In this document: positions 47,113 to 59,819 of the stretch, in pieces
How the letters are laid out: each line of letters begins with the position of its first letter
How positions within the stretch are numbered: position 1 is the stretch's first letter
Assembly: GCA_024803745.1 (NCBI GenBank)
Contig: JANJXV010000192.1
Location: 496,001 to 560,000 of the forward strand
Direction: 5' to 3'
Origin: Megascapheus bottae
Taxonomy: Eukaryota; Chordata; Mammalia; Rodentia; Geomyidae
DNA length: 64,000 nucleotides
Notes under the pieces: generated by a model
What the model was told of the DNA's origin: nothing
Seen by the model: the letters and a program-made list of their open reading frames with translations, nothing else
Databases searched by the model: none
Made by a program: the position numbers and the translations under genes

Positions 47113-48408
47113 GACTTAAACAAGTTTTAATCTAAATTTTACATATTTTATATAACTAAACATAATGGCATTTCCAACAAGAAAAGTCAAAAGTCTTATT
47201 AAGCAATGCTTTGCATACTGTTACATCTATAACTAACCATGATTTAATTTCAGGTAATCATATTCACAAAAGATCAGTTACTTTATAAATATTGCTGTAA
47301 ATTAAAACAAGTGGGAGTCAAAGAAGAGAAACAATCCAATGGTCAAGGCACAGAAACCGTAAATTCCCTTTGTTCAATTTAAGAGAACCTGGAAAACATG
47401 CAATTTTATAACATAAGCCTTCCTGAAAAAGTTAATAGTTTTGAACCTACTAATTAATGCTGATACTTAGTGCAAGTTGCATAAAATTGTTAAGAATTAA
47501 TTAACTAATATAGTCTAAATAGGATCTCATTATGAACTGTAAAAACACAGGGAAGAACCTGCAAAAATTGCCTGAGGCTTCTCAAATGTAAGAGTGATAA
47601 TAAGTAGTCAGAGAAAGAAAGTTTCCTTAAATTAGTCGATTTATATTTTAGATTTGGGCAAGAAAGTTATTTTTAACATTATTCTAAAAGCTTCAATATT
47701 TTAAAATAGAAAGAAGTCAATGCATTTTAATCATCTACTGTGAAATTCCCAGAAGTGAAGTTGTTCATAGATATCTGCAAAAAAATTACACTCCTGAATA
47801 TGCTAGAAGACCAACAATGACATGAGGTAAGAGGTATTCTTAACAGAGCTGCCAGGTCTTTGCAAAGGCTAAGTCAGATGCTACCATGGCTGTGTCCAAA
47901 ATCCAGGCATGCATAGTCTCTCTTCATTCAGTCAAAGCCAAACTCCCGGAAGAGAGTGTCAAGACCTTCTGTTATCTGCAAGCATAGCAGCAGCCCTGCC
48001 TGCCTCCTCTCTGATCCCATCTTCTCCTCGCCCTTCACTCCCACCAAGTGCAGTGGTGTACATACTTGATGTTACTTCAGGGTGTCAGGTGATCTCTAAC
48101 ATGAAACAGCTCAGATCATCACTTTCCTCTGCCTGTGTGTTTCTCCCTGATGGTCACCAAACCCCCAACCTGCACACTTTGCTCATAGGTCACTTTCTCA
48201 AAGACCACTCAGCCACTGCTACCCTGCCTCATGCATTTTCAATCCTTATTCCTGTTTGAACTTTTCTCCTTTTATCCTTCTGATGTCATGTTCCTATGTG
48301 CAATATAATTTACTACTTTATTATGCTGAGTATTTATTATCTGGTTCCCTCTACAATATAAGCACTGGAGACTGTCCTAAAAGCTGGATGTAAATTTACA
48401 ATGAAGTT

Positions 48409-48567
48409 TTTAAACTGTATTTTATTATCAGGATAAAGTATAGAGGGATTGCAGTTACATACATCGGGTATGGGGTACATTACTTCTCAAACCTTGATAA
48501 CCCCTTCTCATATTTTTGTACCCCTTTATCTTCCTCCACCCCTTCCCAATCATCTCCTAACCAGGAA
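48409..48567 (-). mobile_element. L1 3' end fragment, older subfamily (copy B)
   Basis: This is the duplicate of 1322-1480. It differs by four substitutions, at sites equivalent to about 1328, 1345 and 1441-1442. Confidence 0.7.
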
Positions 48568-50603
48568 TTGTTAATGCTAAGTGATATTTAAAGGCTATGA
48601 TATACCTACTCTTTTTAGACAACTGATGTTTTCAAATCATTTGGAATAAATATAATTCATTCAACTTCTTTTCAGACTTCCGGTGAGTACCAGAAAGGAT
48701 TTACTAATGGATATTTAGCTTCCTAACATGGCACAAGCATTCAATAAGGTACCAACTAAACTGGAATTATAGTAAAATCACCTTCAGTAGCATGAATCAT
48801 AAGTAATGATTGACAACAGATAACTACCAAGGCGATTTTTTCTACAAGAGCCTATAAATGATCTCAATCTGTCTCTTAGAAGAAACAAACACCAATAATA
48901 TCAGTGGAGATAGGAAGGTTGGGGCAGAAAAGCAACCCAGAAAAAAACTCAAACTCTTAGAAAGGAAAAAAAAATAACTAAAGCAGAAAGGGCCAGGGAC
49001 ATGATTCAAATAGTATAGCACACAGAACTCTGTCCTCAAAAATCATGAGTACAGTATTTATCTTTCATTAATTCACACAATAGAGTTGCTAAAACTTTTT
49101 ATAGGTACTGGCTTTATGAAAATTATTTAGTACAAAGTGAGGGTCAAGATTTAAAGACATTGCCTAAGCTACCAGAGCTTTGAAAATATCTGAACACTGC
49201 ACAGATAAATATTAAGGTTATTCTGTGAAGGATAAGGGGATACCTGGTATGCTATGACAGCTCATAAGTGATGATGAACCTTCACTGAAACACTGATTCA
49301 TGAAGACACTTTGGGCAGTAGTGCTCCCTGTAACTACTACTCTGGCTGTTTCTTTCACTTCTTTCTAAGGCTAAATAATTCCTAGAATTTCATGCCCTGT
49401 CTTCAAGTGAAATTAAATGTAGAATACTACAGCAGTGCTTTTACTTGGGAACTTGTGGCAAACACATTTGTCCAGCCTTGTCCAACAAACAGAGGAGGGA
49501 CACTGGCATAGCAACTCAGGCTTAGGGAGAACCTAAGCATGACATTTAGAAAAATATTTGTGAAAAAGAAGGGTTTTGTTTCCACAGCAACCAACTTTCT
49601 CAGTCTTCTGAGCTCTACTAAAAAATAAAACAAATGAAAGCTGGTAAGAGAAACAGAGTAAGGTCTAATGTAGAATGGCACACAAAGCAAAAATAAAGGA
49701 CGCTGAAGCCAAGTTCATTGGAAGAAGCATAGCAAATCCTCAGTTAATCATGAGTGTCCTAATCTGGTCATGACCCTTTAAATCTTCATTTCTTTATTTT
49801 TTGGTAACTACTGGCCGTGAGATTCTTCTCTCTCCATAAAGCAGAGCCTCCAGAATTTATTCATCTTGTACAATTGGGTTTCAGTGACCAGGATCAGTAA
49901 CTCTCTTGCCTCTGTTCTCGGCTACCCATCACCGCAACACCGTGAGGCTATTTTAGGTAACTTGTACAAGTCTTTGTTGTCTTGTGATGAGGTTACTTTG
50001 CTTAACACAACATCTTCAGAATTCATCCCTACAGCTGCCTGTGGTTGAACTCCCTTCTTTTCTAGGGTTCAATAATACCCAATTTTGTGTATATAACACA
50101 TATACTTTGTCCATTTACCTGTGGTTGAGCCCTTACCACTTCTTGAGTATCGTGCACAGTGCTTCAATCAACATTGGGATTTGGGTTTTCTTTGAGGTAT
50201 CTTAACTTACCCTTTACTAACAAGTCAATGCCTGGCCTCATAAAATGAATTTCTTTTAGTTTTTGAAATAACTAAAGAGTCATTATTGATTCTCCTTTAA
50301 ATGTTTGGTATGGTTCATCAGTGAACTGTTATGGTTTAAGCTTTTCTCCTAAATGACTGTATGTCATTTCTACATTCCATTTCTTCATGATGAAATGCAT
50401 AAGTGTTTTATGTTTGTAGGACTGTTTCCCAGTTCCCCTAGGTCAATTATTTTTCTTTCAGATAATTGTTATAAATTCTAATGGTCCTTTCTCTTTCTGA
50501 AGCATCCATTGTAATACCTCCTCGCTTTTTATCTAAATTTATTTATTTTTATATTGTTTATTTCTTAGTATAGATGAAGAACTTTAATTTTTCTTTTTTT
50601 TTT

Positions 50604-50788
50604 GCCAGTCCTGGGCTTGAGCTCAGGGCCTGAGCACTGTCCTTGGAGTTTCTCAAGGCTAGAGCTCTACCACTTGATCCTCAGCACCACTTCCGGCTTT
50701 TTCTATGTATGTGGTACCGAGGAATCGAACCCGGGTCTTCATGCATGCTAGGCAAGCACTTTAACCACTAGGCCAAACTCCCAGCCCC
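50604..50788 (-). mobile_element. Dimeric tRNA-derived (ID-like) SINE, copy B
   Basis: This duplicate of the SINE at 3515-3700 has the same flanking target-site duplication. It differs at several sites, including one in the second half (acttgatcctcag for acttgagcctcag in copy A). Confidence 0.88.
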
Positions 50789-50979
50789 TGAAGGACTTTA
50801 ATTTTTATAAGTTCACTGATTTTTGTCTTTACTGATTTTCCATTTTCTTTGTTTCTATTGCTGTTTTGGTTCTACATTAAATACTAATTTCTGCAAACTA
50901 GACTTCATTTGTCCTTTTTTTTCAATGTCATTATAATGTGTAATGTATAATATTAGGTTACTTATTTGAAACACTTCTT

Positions 50980-51280
50980 GTTTCATTTTGACTGTCCTGG
51001 GTTTTGAACTCAAGGTTTTATGTTTGCTAAGAAGGTGCTCGGTCACTTGAACCAAAACTCCAGATCTATGTTGCAGTTATTTTTAAGATAGAGCCTCAGT
51101 GATGGACCTTGATACTCCTGTTCACTCTTCTCAGACTAGCTGGACTACTAGCACATGCCGCCATTCCCAGCACCTGTTGAAGTGGGATCTCATGAAAGCT
51201 TCTGCCTATACTAAATTCTGATTTTCCAGATCTCTGCCTCCTGTACAGCTGGGGTGATAGGTGTGTGCAATTGGTTATGA
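50980..51280 (-). mobile_element. Old composite 7SL/ID-like SINE, copy B
   Basis: This is the duplicate of the degenerate element at about 3905-4205. Confidence 0.6.
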
Positions 51281-51646
51281 GAGATCTTATGACCTTTCTC
51301 CCTCCAGGATGACTTTCAATGGCCTGGGCAGTTTTGCTTTATATATTTACTCTTATGATAGTGATTATGTATTTACAACTATTATGATTTCTTGGTGAAT
51401 TGGAACTTACATAACTACATATTGTTTCTGTTTATGTCTTAGAACAATTTTTACTGAAATTCTACTCTGTATGATATAAATATAGCCACTTCATTCTTTT
51501 TTTTTTGCTTGCCTTTTGCATGGGATGTCTATTCTTTTCCTTCACTTTCATCCTACACATTCCCTTAAATGTAAAGTAAGTTACTTATAGCCAACATATA
51601 GTTTGATTTTAAGCTACACGTGCACATGCACAAATACATATAAAAT

Positions 51647-51847
51647 TTTTGAACTCAGGCACGCTTACTTGATTTACGTGGTTGGCCAGAACTCTACCAT
51701 TTAAATCAGTACAGCCCTGCTCTTTGCTCGTTATTTTACAGATGTGGTCTAGAAAACTCCTCACTGACTGGCCTTGGACCACAATCCTTCGGATCTCAAC
51801 CTGCTGAGTAACTATGATTACAGGCCTGACACACCAGTCTCCAAACT
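51647..51847 (-). mobile_element. Old composite 7SL/ID-like SINE, copy B
   Basis: This is the duplicate of the element at about 4572-4772, with a few substitutions. Confidence 0.7.
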
Positions 51848-53374
51848 CATCCTGTTTTCCATGTAGCCTCTCTAAGACAATAGTAATTTAAATGTCTCTT
51901 GTGCCATGAATATTTCATACTTTCTTATTATCACATTTCTCTACCTTCCAAGGTAACTTTCTTTGTTTTAAAGTTCATGTGATCAAATGGGGTCTACCTA
52001 AATTTTACAATGGAGGAGAGTTTCCTTATTTTAAAACCTGGTCTACAAACTTAATCCTATCTGTAAGGCCCTTTTTGCTATAGAATGCAAGATATTCATA
52101 ACTTGTAGAGATTAGGAATCATTATCATACCTACTACAGTCACAAATCAAAGAAACAAATACTCATGAATACTACTTACGCCAAACAACACAGATCTGTT
52201 GTCCTAATCATAACTCAGGGATCTCTAGGAAATAAATGTCATCAACAGAATATTACTCTTAAAATAAAGCTCTTAAATTAACTTAATGAAGATAAATACA
52301 TTATTTAGTTTTACAATCTTTATCGCTGTATGCAGTCGCTAGTACTACACAAAGGTCAAGGTGCTGTGGTGTGGGATATATGAATAGTTAATAACCAACA
52401 TTTGTTCTCAGTCTTCCTCCATTTGGAAGAATAGATGGAGTCATTACTATTGTGTACAGTGCCTTGAAGCCAGTTTAAATAAGTCACTTTTTTACTGGGC
52501 TTGATTTATATAAACTATTAAACATTTTCAATGGATCAAAAGACAATATTGCCCCACAGAGCCATCTGTCATTTGTTTATTCTCATTAGCTGTATGAAAA
52601 ATAAACCATGGAACTGCATAAAAATATATTGGAATCAAAGCTTTCTTTACTGTTTAAATTATAATTCAGAACTCTGAATTTAAATGCTGGCAATGTAAAA
52701 AAGCAAGCAAACAATGGCATTAAACAAGGCTGGAAAGTCACTACAACCTCTTTCACAATTTGCCTTTGGAGTACATGGCTGTCTGTAAATATCTCCTAAT
52801 GTAATAGTAGACAAGGGTCAAAAGTACTAACCCCTGAGATTCACTATTCTCCTCTGAATAACAACCTGTTTTTCATGGGATGTTTTAAAGATAGAGGCAA
52901 TTCACAAAAGTGCTTTAACAATGTATTTGCCTAGGATACTTTCAAAATATTAACCTGACTCTGGTTTCAGATTTGGTATTATATCTGATTCATACAGTTT
53001 ACTACTATTTATTCATTTTATTTCTAATTTCTAATACACAGTCAATAGTACTGATGATGAGTTAGGCAAGGAATTAGGAAACCTTGTGTTTGAGAATGAT
53101 GTCTCAGATGTTAATTTTAAAAATTTTTACATATCGGCTACTGACATTAGCAGAATGGATTGTGATACACAGCATTGTCTTACTGACTCCCACAATCCTT
53201 GCAAAATCTGTTTGTATATCCAAGGGTAAACACTATTCCCCAAAAATTCTGTCAAGAGTTCATGAGATACAACCCATTCTACAACAGTTAATAACATAAA
53301 ATAGTGTCCAAACCTCCTCTTCTTGTAAGGAATCTACTAGTATTATCACTGCTATTTTTTGCTTCACTTTATTT

Positions 53375-53585
53375 TGACATTTTAGCACTAGGAATTGAAC
53401 CTATGCCTCCCACGGGATAGGCAATCATTCTACCTAGTAATTCTTGGTGTTCTTTGATTTGCATTTGTATTTGGTGTTTGAGAAAGAAGCTCACTAACTT
53501 TCTTTTGTTTGGCTCCAGACAACACCGTCCTGCCTCCTGAATAGCTAGCTGAGACATCAGTCATGTGCCACCATATTGGGCACAT
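53375..53585 (-). mobile_element. Old composite 7SL/ID-like SINE
   Basis: The antisense ID-like unit (ggaattgaacctatgcctcc) is followed by unrelated or decayed linker and the antisense 7SL-like end (cctgcctcctgaatagctag). Limits are approximate. Confidence 0.6.
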
Positions 53586-54559
53586 CGCTTAATAAAGCCA
53601 CACTAGGTATGATCAATGGCAAATAAAATTTCAGTGGCTGTGAATTACGAAGTCACTAAGCTAGGCAAGTCTTACCCTGGACACAGAAGTGCTCTTAGTG
53701 GTCCTTTGAGGCACCCTGGTGCAATTACAAAGCCTTCTTGTCATGCTATGTAGAACAACACAGCCAGGCACCAGGCTTCACCTATGCTGTCTCCACTGGT
53801 ACAGTCTCATCTACATATGGCTCATATATGTTTAAGTTCAGTTTCAAAAAATGTGTGTCCACTACTTCAGGAAATAAACAGCGAAATGCAAATTCAAAAT
53901 TCCTTCACATGAAAAGACCTGTAACAAATAGCGCATGTGAACTCCTGCGTTTCTGATATGGAAAGACATGTAACAAATAGCACATGTGAACTCCCACGTT
54001 TCTCAGCTGTCTTACAGTTTAGCTTGCCGAGCAGAGATGGGAAAGAGAAAGGGGTTAATGATTGCATCTTGTTCTTGAAATGGGAACCAAAGGGGGAATG
54101 TGCCACTTTGAGACAAGGAAATCAAAAGCTAGTCCAGAATTCTCCAGATTCTCATTTTTCCAAATATGAGGTAAATGGGCAAGACTGTGTCATATGGGTA
54201 GAGCCCCAAGGAGGGAAGCCTCCATCTTCCACTCCCTGGGAGGCTGTGAGAGAAAGCCAAGGCCTCTGCTAACCCACACTGGACATGCAAAATGTATGCA
54301 GTGGATACTTTAGTTACATTGTGTGTAAACACAAGAAGGAGTCTGGGCTATACACAGTATAAGCAAACAGGTCAAGGTTGCTGAGATGAGAAGGTAACCC
54401 CCAGTCTCCTGACATGCAGACCTAAGTTCTCATTACAGTCACTACTCTGGTTCCATTGACCACAGCAGAATAATAAACAACATCCCTGAAAATGGATTTA
54501 AAGACCACTCAATCCAAATTCTCTAAGCTCAAGGTGACAGCCCACTATCCAGAGGCTAT

Positions 54560-54720
54560 TAAAAGCCAGTGGTGGGCTCAGTACCCAAGACTCACACCTG
54601 TAGTTCTGGGTACTCACTCAGTAGACTGCATCTCAGTTAAGCAGTGACTGGCGTCTGTGACCTGGATCACTATAATAACAAGCTATAGGATATAAAGGTA
54701 CCAGGAACATGAGTTTGGGA
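54560..54720 (+). mobile_element. Old 7SL/B1-like SINE fragment, sense
   Basis: A decayed sense 7SL-like head is visible (cacacctgtagttctgggta, cactcagtagactgcatctc). It lies within the segment that copy A lacks. Confidence 0.5.
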
Positions 54721-56964
54721 AGCCGACTCTTAGCCACTAGCCATTTGGCTACTTTATGTCCCTCATTGTAGTTATCTACCTAAACAGGCTTTTTGTGAGG
54801 TTTTGTAATCTGAAGCAAGGTCACTGTCATCTAGTTATCACCTTGTCTTGGGTCCAAAAAATAGAACACAGTCCTGTAACAAGTTCTACAAAGTAGGTTT
54901 ATTAGTTACAAGAACAGGAGTCCAAGATCCACTGCAAGCTGGTTCCTAACGCTAAAGAAAGCTCTCCACAACAGTCGCCTCACTTGCACCACAGGTGAAG
55001 GATTCCCCAAAAGTTTCATCTTAAGTTTTACACGAGGACAGATGAGTTTCTGTGTTAAAGGGCATCTGTCTCCTAAATGGGACTAGAATGAGCACAGATG
55101 TTTTCATCATGACAAATTTATCATCTTGATAAATTGCATTCCTATACAATACAACCTACAGTTAATTTTGAGCATTACAAATGATGCAAAGGAAAGAAAT
55201 GGGTCTCTCTAAGGCCACTCAGGAAAATGTTCCACAGAAATGAATTTAACTAATTGAGAATTTATTTACATGTGCTTTTGAAAGTTTAATACCTTCATAA
55301 CCCATTATTTTATATAGTATTTTGTCTCTTCAAAGTAAAGGACAATATAACAGCTTCCATGTACCAGCATGGCCCTTAGTGTTTATGAATATCTGCTCAT
55401 CTAATGTTCACAGAAATTTGAGGCATTTACTCCTACTAATCTCGGAGGTTTTTCAAAGAAAACAGTGAAGCACAGAGTGGCTTGTTCAAGGTCATCTAGG
55501 TTGTAAATGAATGCAGTAAGTTTTGAAGCTAAGCAGCAGCTTTCAGAACCCATATTTACATCCATTAAGCTACAATGCCAAGGATGAAAGCCTAAAAAGG
55601 GGTAGATATACCCCTGTACTCCAACTACCATTTTTAAGGTCAGTATAAATGTTTGGAGGTGTGTAAGCAAAACTGCAATTGTGCCTTTCTTCAACTACAC
55701 TAGATATAAAGTGCATGCTATAAGTAGAAATGGCAGAGAAGGGTAAGAGATGACAGGAGATTAGGAAGAGGAATGAATATTTTGACTAGTTAGACAGGCT
55801 GGTAGTGCTAAGAAATGTCTGAAACACAATGAACTATATATAATCCCGGAATTCTAGCTCTGCTGCTATTGTGGGGCACATCTTCAACTAAAATAAGAAG
55901 TGGAATCTAAAACCCAGACTAAATTAGACTCATAGTTTCTAAAGATTATCTAATTTAATTGTATTATTATATAAATTACAGAAACACTGCCTTTGGCCAC
56001 AAAGTCAATTTACTATTTTTTTCATCTTTTTAACAAGATTCTCTTAAATGAATTTTTTCATTAAATTAATGAATTCATGTAATTTTACTCAAGCCAAGAA
56101 AACTGAATAGATATTATCATCTAAAGCAGGGAGTCTGGGACCACAGTGTCCTGGACCAGTCCATTCTTGTCTGTAAAATTCAGTGTTTCAACCAAAAGGG
56201 ATTATTTCCACATTCCATTCTGATAGAATGTTTTGCTCAGGGTCCAGTAAGAATTTCTGGGAAAAGGTATTCTGTTTAGCCATTTATTAAGCACCTTAAT
56301 TCATGAATAAAAACAACCCCCAAAGGATCAACAGTTGGTGAAATTATGTAGGACAGATATATAGACACGAAGACTCTGGGCATTACATCTTTTGTAAAGG
56401 CTCATGGATAAATAGTAGCTAAAATCTCCAGGATTTAGCTTCCTGTGTTTCTGATTTCTCTGGATGGGGAACTTTCTATGACTAATAGCACCCTCTGGCA
56501 TCTGTTTCTCTAGGGGGAACAATACATTAGCCATAGAAAGATTAAATATAATGATTATGATTTCCATTTCTGGGACAAGGCCTTTTCATCAATAATTATG
56601 ATTCGGTGCCAAACTGGCAATCTTTAAGCACTGGCCCTATCGTTCATAATAATGAGCAGATTCATAACCCATGCTCCTTAGCTGTAGAAGGCTAATTAGG
56701 ACTTTAACCAAAAACACCACTCATGTGAACTGCTCACAGAGGTCACTGGCTACAGAACACCAGTTCTGGCCAAATGAACTCCATGTGCTGACCAGGAGTA
56801 AAGAGTACCTGCACTAGAAAAGGAAGTTACAGCTCAGAGTGTAACCCTCAGAGACAGGCAAGTTTTAATTCCTGCAGGAGTATGTGCTTAAACATGCAAA
56901 TGGAAATCATAGCCAAATCAAATATTCCAAAGGGCAGTGAACAACTATGGATAAAATATGAAAT

Positions 56965-57042
56965 TATTGTCCTTAATGTACTATGTTCTCTCTCATCTCC
57001 TTTGCTGTCCCTTGTTTATCTCATATTGTTACAGTATCTCAC
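56965..57042 (+). mobile_element. Orphan 78-base L1 3' UTR slice at the copy B boundary
   Basis: The slice matches the internal L1 3' UTR at about 42328-42405 and 58071-58147 (ttgtccttaatgtactatg to gtatctcac). It lacks both the upstream L1 sequence and the G-rich tract, terminal region and A-tail. It begins exactly where the similarity to copy A ends. Confidence 0.82.
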
Positions 57043-57945
57043 AATTCGTATCTTTAAAGGGCATGTGTTCTAGTTGGAAGACAAAGAGGTGGACTGGAGA
57101 CTTTTCTGTTTGCTAAACATAATACAATTACATAGGAGTTACCTAAAATCCTGTGAAGAGCCTAAGGTGATTTGTCCAGGTATCCAAGTTAGGCAAGAAG
57201 AAGATTTGCTTTTACCAGCAAAACCAGTCTTTGTATAAAGCCTAGCATTATTTCCTACATAAAAATTATCTCAGGAGTTCTCCCCTCTTAGGTCCGCCTG
57301 CATTATTGCCTCAGAGTCCCTCTCTGTACACAAGCACTATTCAGCCATGGTTCATAGGAATCATTGGACATTTAAACACTCAATGTCCTTATGTCTTCAG
57401 CCACTGAGGAAACTGAAGTACAAGTCTTTACTGCCCTTCTCTATATAGACACTTGAGGAGGATTTAAAAAGCCTTGGGTGGTCATGTTAGGATATGTAAG
57501 TCTCCATTAACTGGTCTCATGACTCCATACAGTGTGGTCAGAGAGATTTCTATGGGATTATGCAGCACTTTTCATTTAGAAGCAGCTGCTGTTTCCTGAG
57601 ATAGAGAGAGAGCCAATCACTTATGTATACTACCAAATGCTTTAAACACTTGAAATCTTCATACAGGGATGATGTTTCAGGGTATCCTGCCAACACCAAT
57701 TTTTGCAGTACTTTAGACAACAGCAAAAGAAAAAGGAAATTCAGTGCTCTTGGCTATTCACACATCAAGGCACAATGATTTCAAGTTCCAATTATTTGTG
57801 GGGTATCTGAGACGGCAGTCTATGTTGCACCGTGTTCTCAGCCTGTGTTCAACACCCAACTATAGCTGTTATCCTTTTCCACAATAGAACTCTTTGCTAT
57901 TTCCATAAGTGATTCTCCTCTCTGATTAAGTAGAACAATATACAT
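57043..57945. other. Unrecognised DNA, no gene seen
   Basis: No exon or repeat is recognised. Confidence 0.45.
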
Positions 57946-57954
57946 AAGAATCTC

Positions 57955-58355
57955 CTAGCAGAGATTTGCAATAGAGCAAAAAAACCTTGATACAAAAGGC
58001 CATATAGTAGGACGCTAAATGAAAGGATCTCTAGGATATAGAAACATAAGCCATATAATGAATGCTTGTTGTTCTTAAGGTACTATGTTATCTCTCATGT
58101 CTTTTGCTGTCCCTTGGTTATCTCATATTGTTACAGTATCTCACTTTGTTACCTGATATATCGGATATATTTGTATTTGGTTATTTGAATTTGGATAGGG
58201 AACGGGGGAAAACAAGATGAGGGGTGGGGGTGAGGGGAGGGAAATGGGGACCAAGGTATGTGGAAGGGTATCAATGTATGGGAATTAATGCACCATCTAT
58301 CTGGCAAATATCATGTAACCTTTCTATTAATTACAATAAAAAATATATGAAAAAA
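57955..58355 (+). mobile_element. L1 3' end, sense, 5'-truncated
   Basis: It starts ctagcagagatttgcaatag, which is the same internal L1 position as near the start of the sense part at 42191. It runs through a G-rich tract (58204-58249) to ttacaataaaaaatatatga and an A-tail. The probable target-site duplication is aagaatctc at 57946-57954 and aagaatccc at 58356-58364, with one mismatch. Confidence 0.88.
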
Positions 58356-58364
58356 AAGAATCCC

Positions 58365-59649
58365 AACTTGTGCCACTAGTTGTTACACAAACAAATACCA
58401 GTTCTGCTATACTCAGCTGGTATTTGTCTGGTATACTCAGCTTTTGCACAGCTCATTTTCCAACCTAAAAAGAGCTTCTCTTGCAAGCAATCTAAACACT
58501 GATAACAGATTGAAGCCTAATCTGTCTCATGCCTAACCTCTGCCTGCTTTCACTACCCTCCAAAAACACACTTTCATACGAGGAAAAAGTAACTTTAATT
58601 TTAGATGATTCCAACTGTCTTAAGGTTCCACCAGGTTACTGCTGGCTTGTTTTGAAGCTGATTGCTTCATTACTGCTTTCAGGGGAATTAATATCAACTG
58701 CCTGCTTGCTGTCCTTGTTAATATCTTTAAAACTTCTTGATTTGGGCCCCTGATAGAAAGACACCCAATGATGGGGCAGTGATTTCTCTATCTTCCCGTA
58801 AGTGTCTGATCTCATTAATTAATGAGGTGACCAGGGAGCTGGACTCACTTGTCACTATTAGACAGCTAATATAATAATCAAGACTCATGCGGGCAAAGTA
58901 TGAGAACAAAAACCTTTCTGCTCCCCTCCTTTGTCAAGCTGACAAATGACCTATCCTAATGTGGGCCTCTTTTAATAGTAAATATTTTATAAACACAAAT
59001 GCTAAGGAAACAACAAGACAAGTTTATTCCACTCCAAACAATTTGGAATGACATATATACAAGGCCAGAAACCCAGCTCTAGGAGTTCCAACAAGTGGAG
59101 TCTTGCCACTTACCTCAATTTCCCAAATAAAGAGCAGAATGGTGCTGAAGGGCAAGAAGAGCAGACTTACTATGCAATGTGAGTACAGAGTAATGTAGGA
59201 AGAGACAAAGTAAACACTTCAGTTAACCTTTACAGAGATGAACTTTAGGTTTAAAAATAGGAAGAACTGAGGCAGAACACTAGGGGTATGTATAATTATT
59301 CAACTGTCTCAGATAAAGTTGGGGATAGTATCTCAGGAACTACCAGGGAGGACCTGGGCTCAATAAAAAGTAATTTATATATGAATGTATGCTTTATTTT
59401 CTCCAGGGGTTCACTCTCCTAGGAATTAATGTAAAAGAAATAGTAGTAAATTTCAACAAAATAAAGTTAGATTGAGTGATGTGTATCTCAGTGTATATAA
59501 AGAAGCAAAGGAAGACAGCAAACTAAATGTCCAAAGAATAGGACAGATATAAAATGGCATCTGAAATACTAGTTGAAAATTTTATTCATTTATATGTTAT
59601 TTTTCATTTTTTGTTGAGTTTATTGAAGTTTTGTTTTTGTTTTTGTCTT
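58365..59649. other. Unrecognised DNA, no gene seen; includes a 16-base palindrome
   Basis: No exon or named repeat is recognised. The palindrome at 58811-58826 is listed separately. Confidence 0.5.
58811..58826. promoter_or_regulatory. Perfect 16-base AT-rich palindrome, homeodomain-type
   Basis: CTCATTAATTAATGAG is its own reverse complement and contains two opposed TAAT/ATTA cores. Paired-type and other homeodomain dimers are known to bind such sites. The flanks include further possible sites (gctgacaaatgac at about 58940). Function is only inferred. Confidence 0.4.
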
Positions 59650-59819
59650 GCCAGTTCTAGAGCTTGAACTCAGGGCCTGAGCCCTGATCTTGGGCTTTCT
59701 CAAGGCTAGCACTCTACCAATTGAGCTGCAGCACTACTTCCAGCTTTTTCTGTGTATGTCATACCAAGGCTTCATGCATACAAAGCAAGCACTCTATCAC
59801 TAGGCCATGCTCCTGGCCC
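59650..59819 (-). mobile_element. Dimeric tRNA-derived (ID-like) SINE with internal gap
   Basis: The antisense copy begins gccagttctagagcttgaac and ends ctaggccatgctcctggccc. About 14 bases covering the B box are missing relative to the other copies (after gtcataccaaggc), so it should not be able to drive pol III from the head half. Confidence 0.85.

Larger units (their letters stand above)
49879..51630 (-). mobile_element. Ancient antisense L1 remnant, broken by SINEs (copy B)
   Basis: This is the duplicate of about 2790-4555, with the same decayed ORF2 segments and the same inserted SINEs. It lacks 13 bases that copy A has at 3724-3736. Confidence 0.6.
52995..56414. other. 3,420-base segment present only in copy B
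   Basis: Copy A passes directly from the equivalent of 52994 to the equivalent of 56415, sharing only ATA at the joint. The segment is ordinary unrecognised DNA with old SINE pieces, has no A-tail and no target-site duplication. It is better explained as lost from copy A than as a transposon gained by copy B. Frames reach at most 111 codons, without recognisable domains. Confidence 0.88.
47088..56964 (+). repeat. Segmental duplication, copy B
   Basis: This is the direct repeat of bases 1-6469, longer because it retains an extra 3,420-base segment (52995-56414). Differences from copy A are mostly single substitutions, unevenly distributed: dense at the left end, almost absent over 47829-50074, moderate afterwards. 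The unit is not a simple 47-kb tandem, because the DNA following copy B does not resemble the DNA following copy A. Upstream, the SINE in which the match begins continues to about 46900, so the true left boundary of the duplication may lie further left than the window allows to be seen. Confidence 0.95.
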
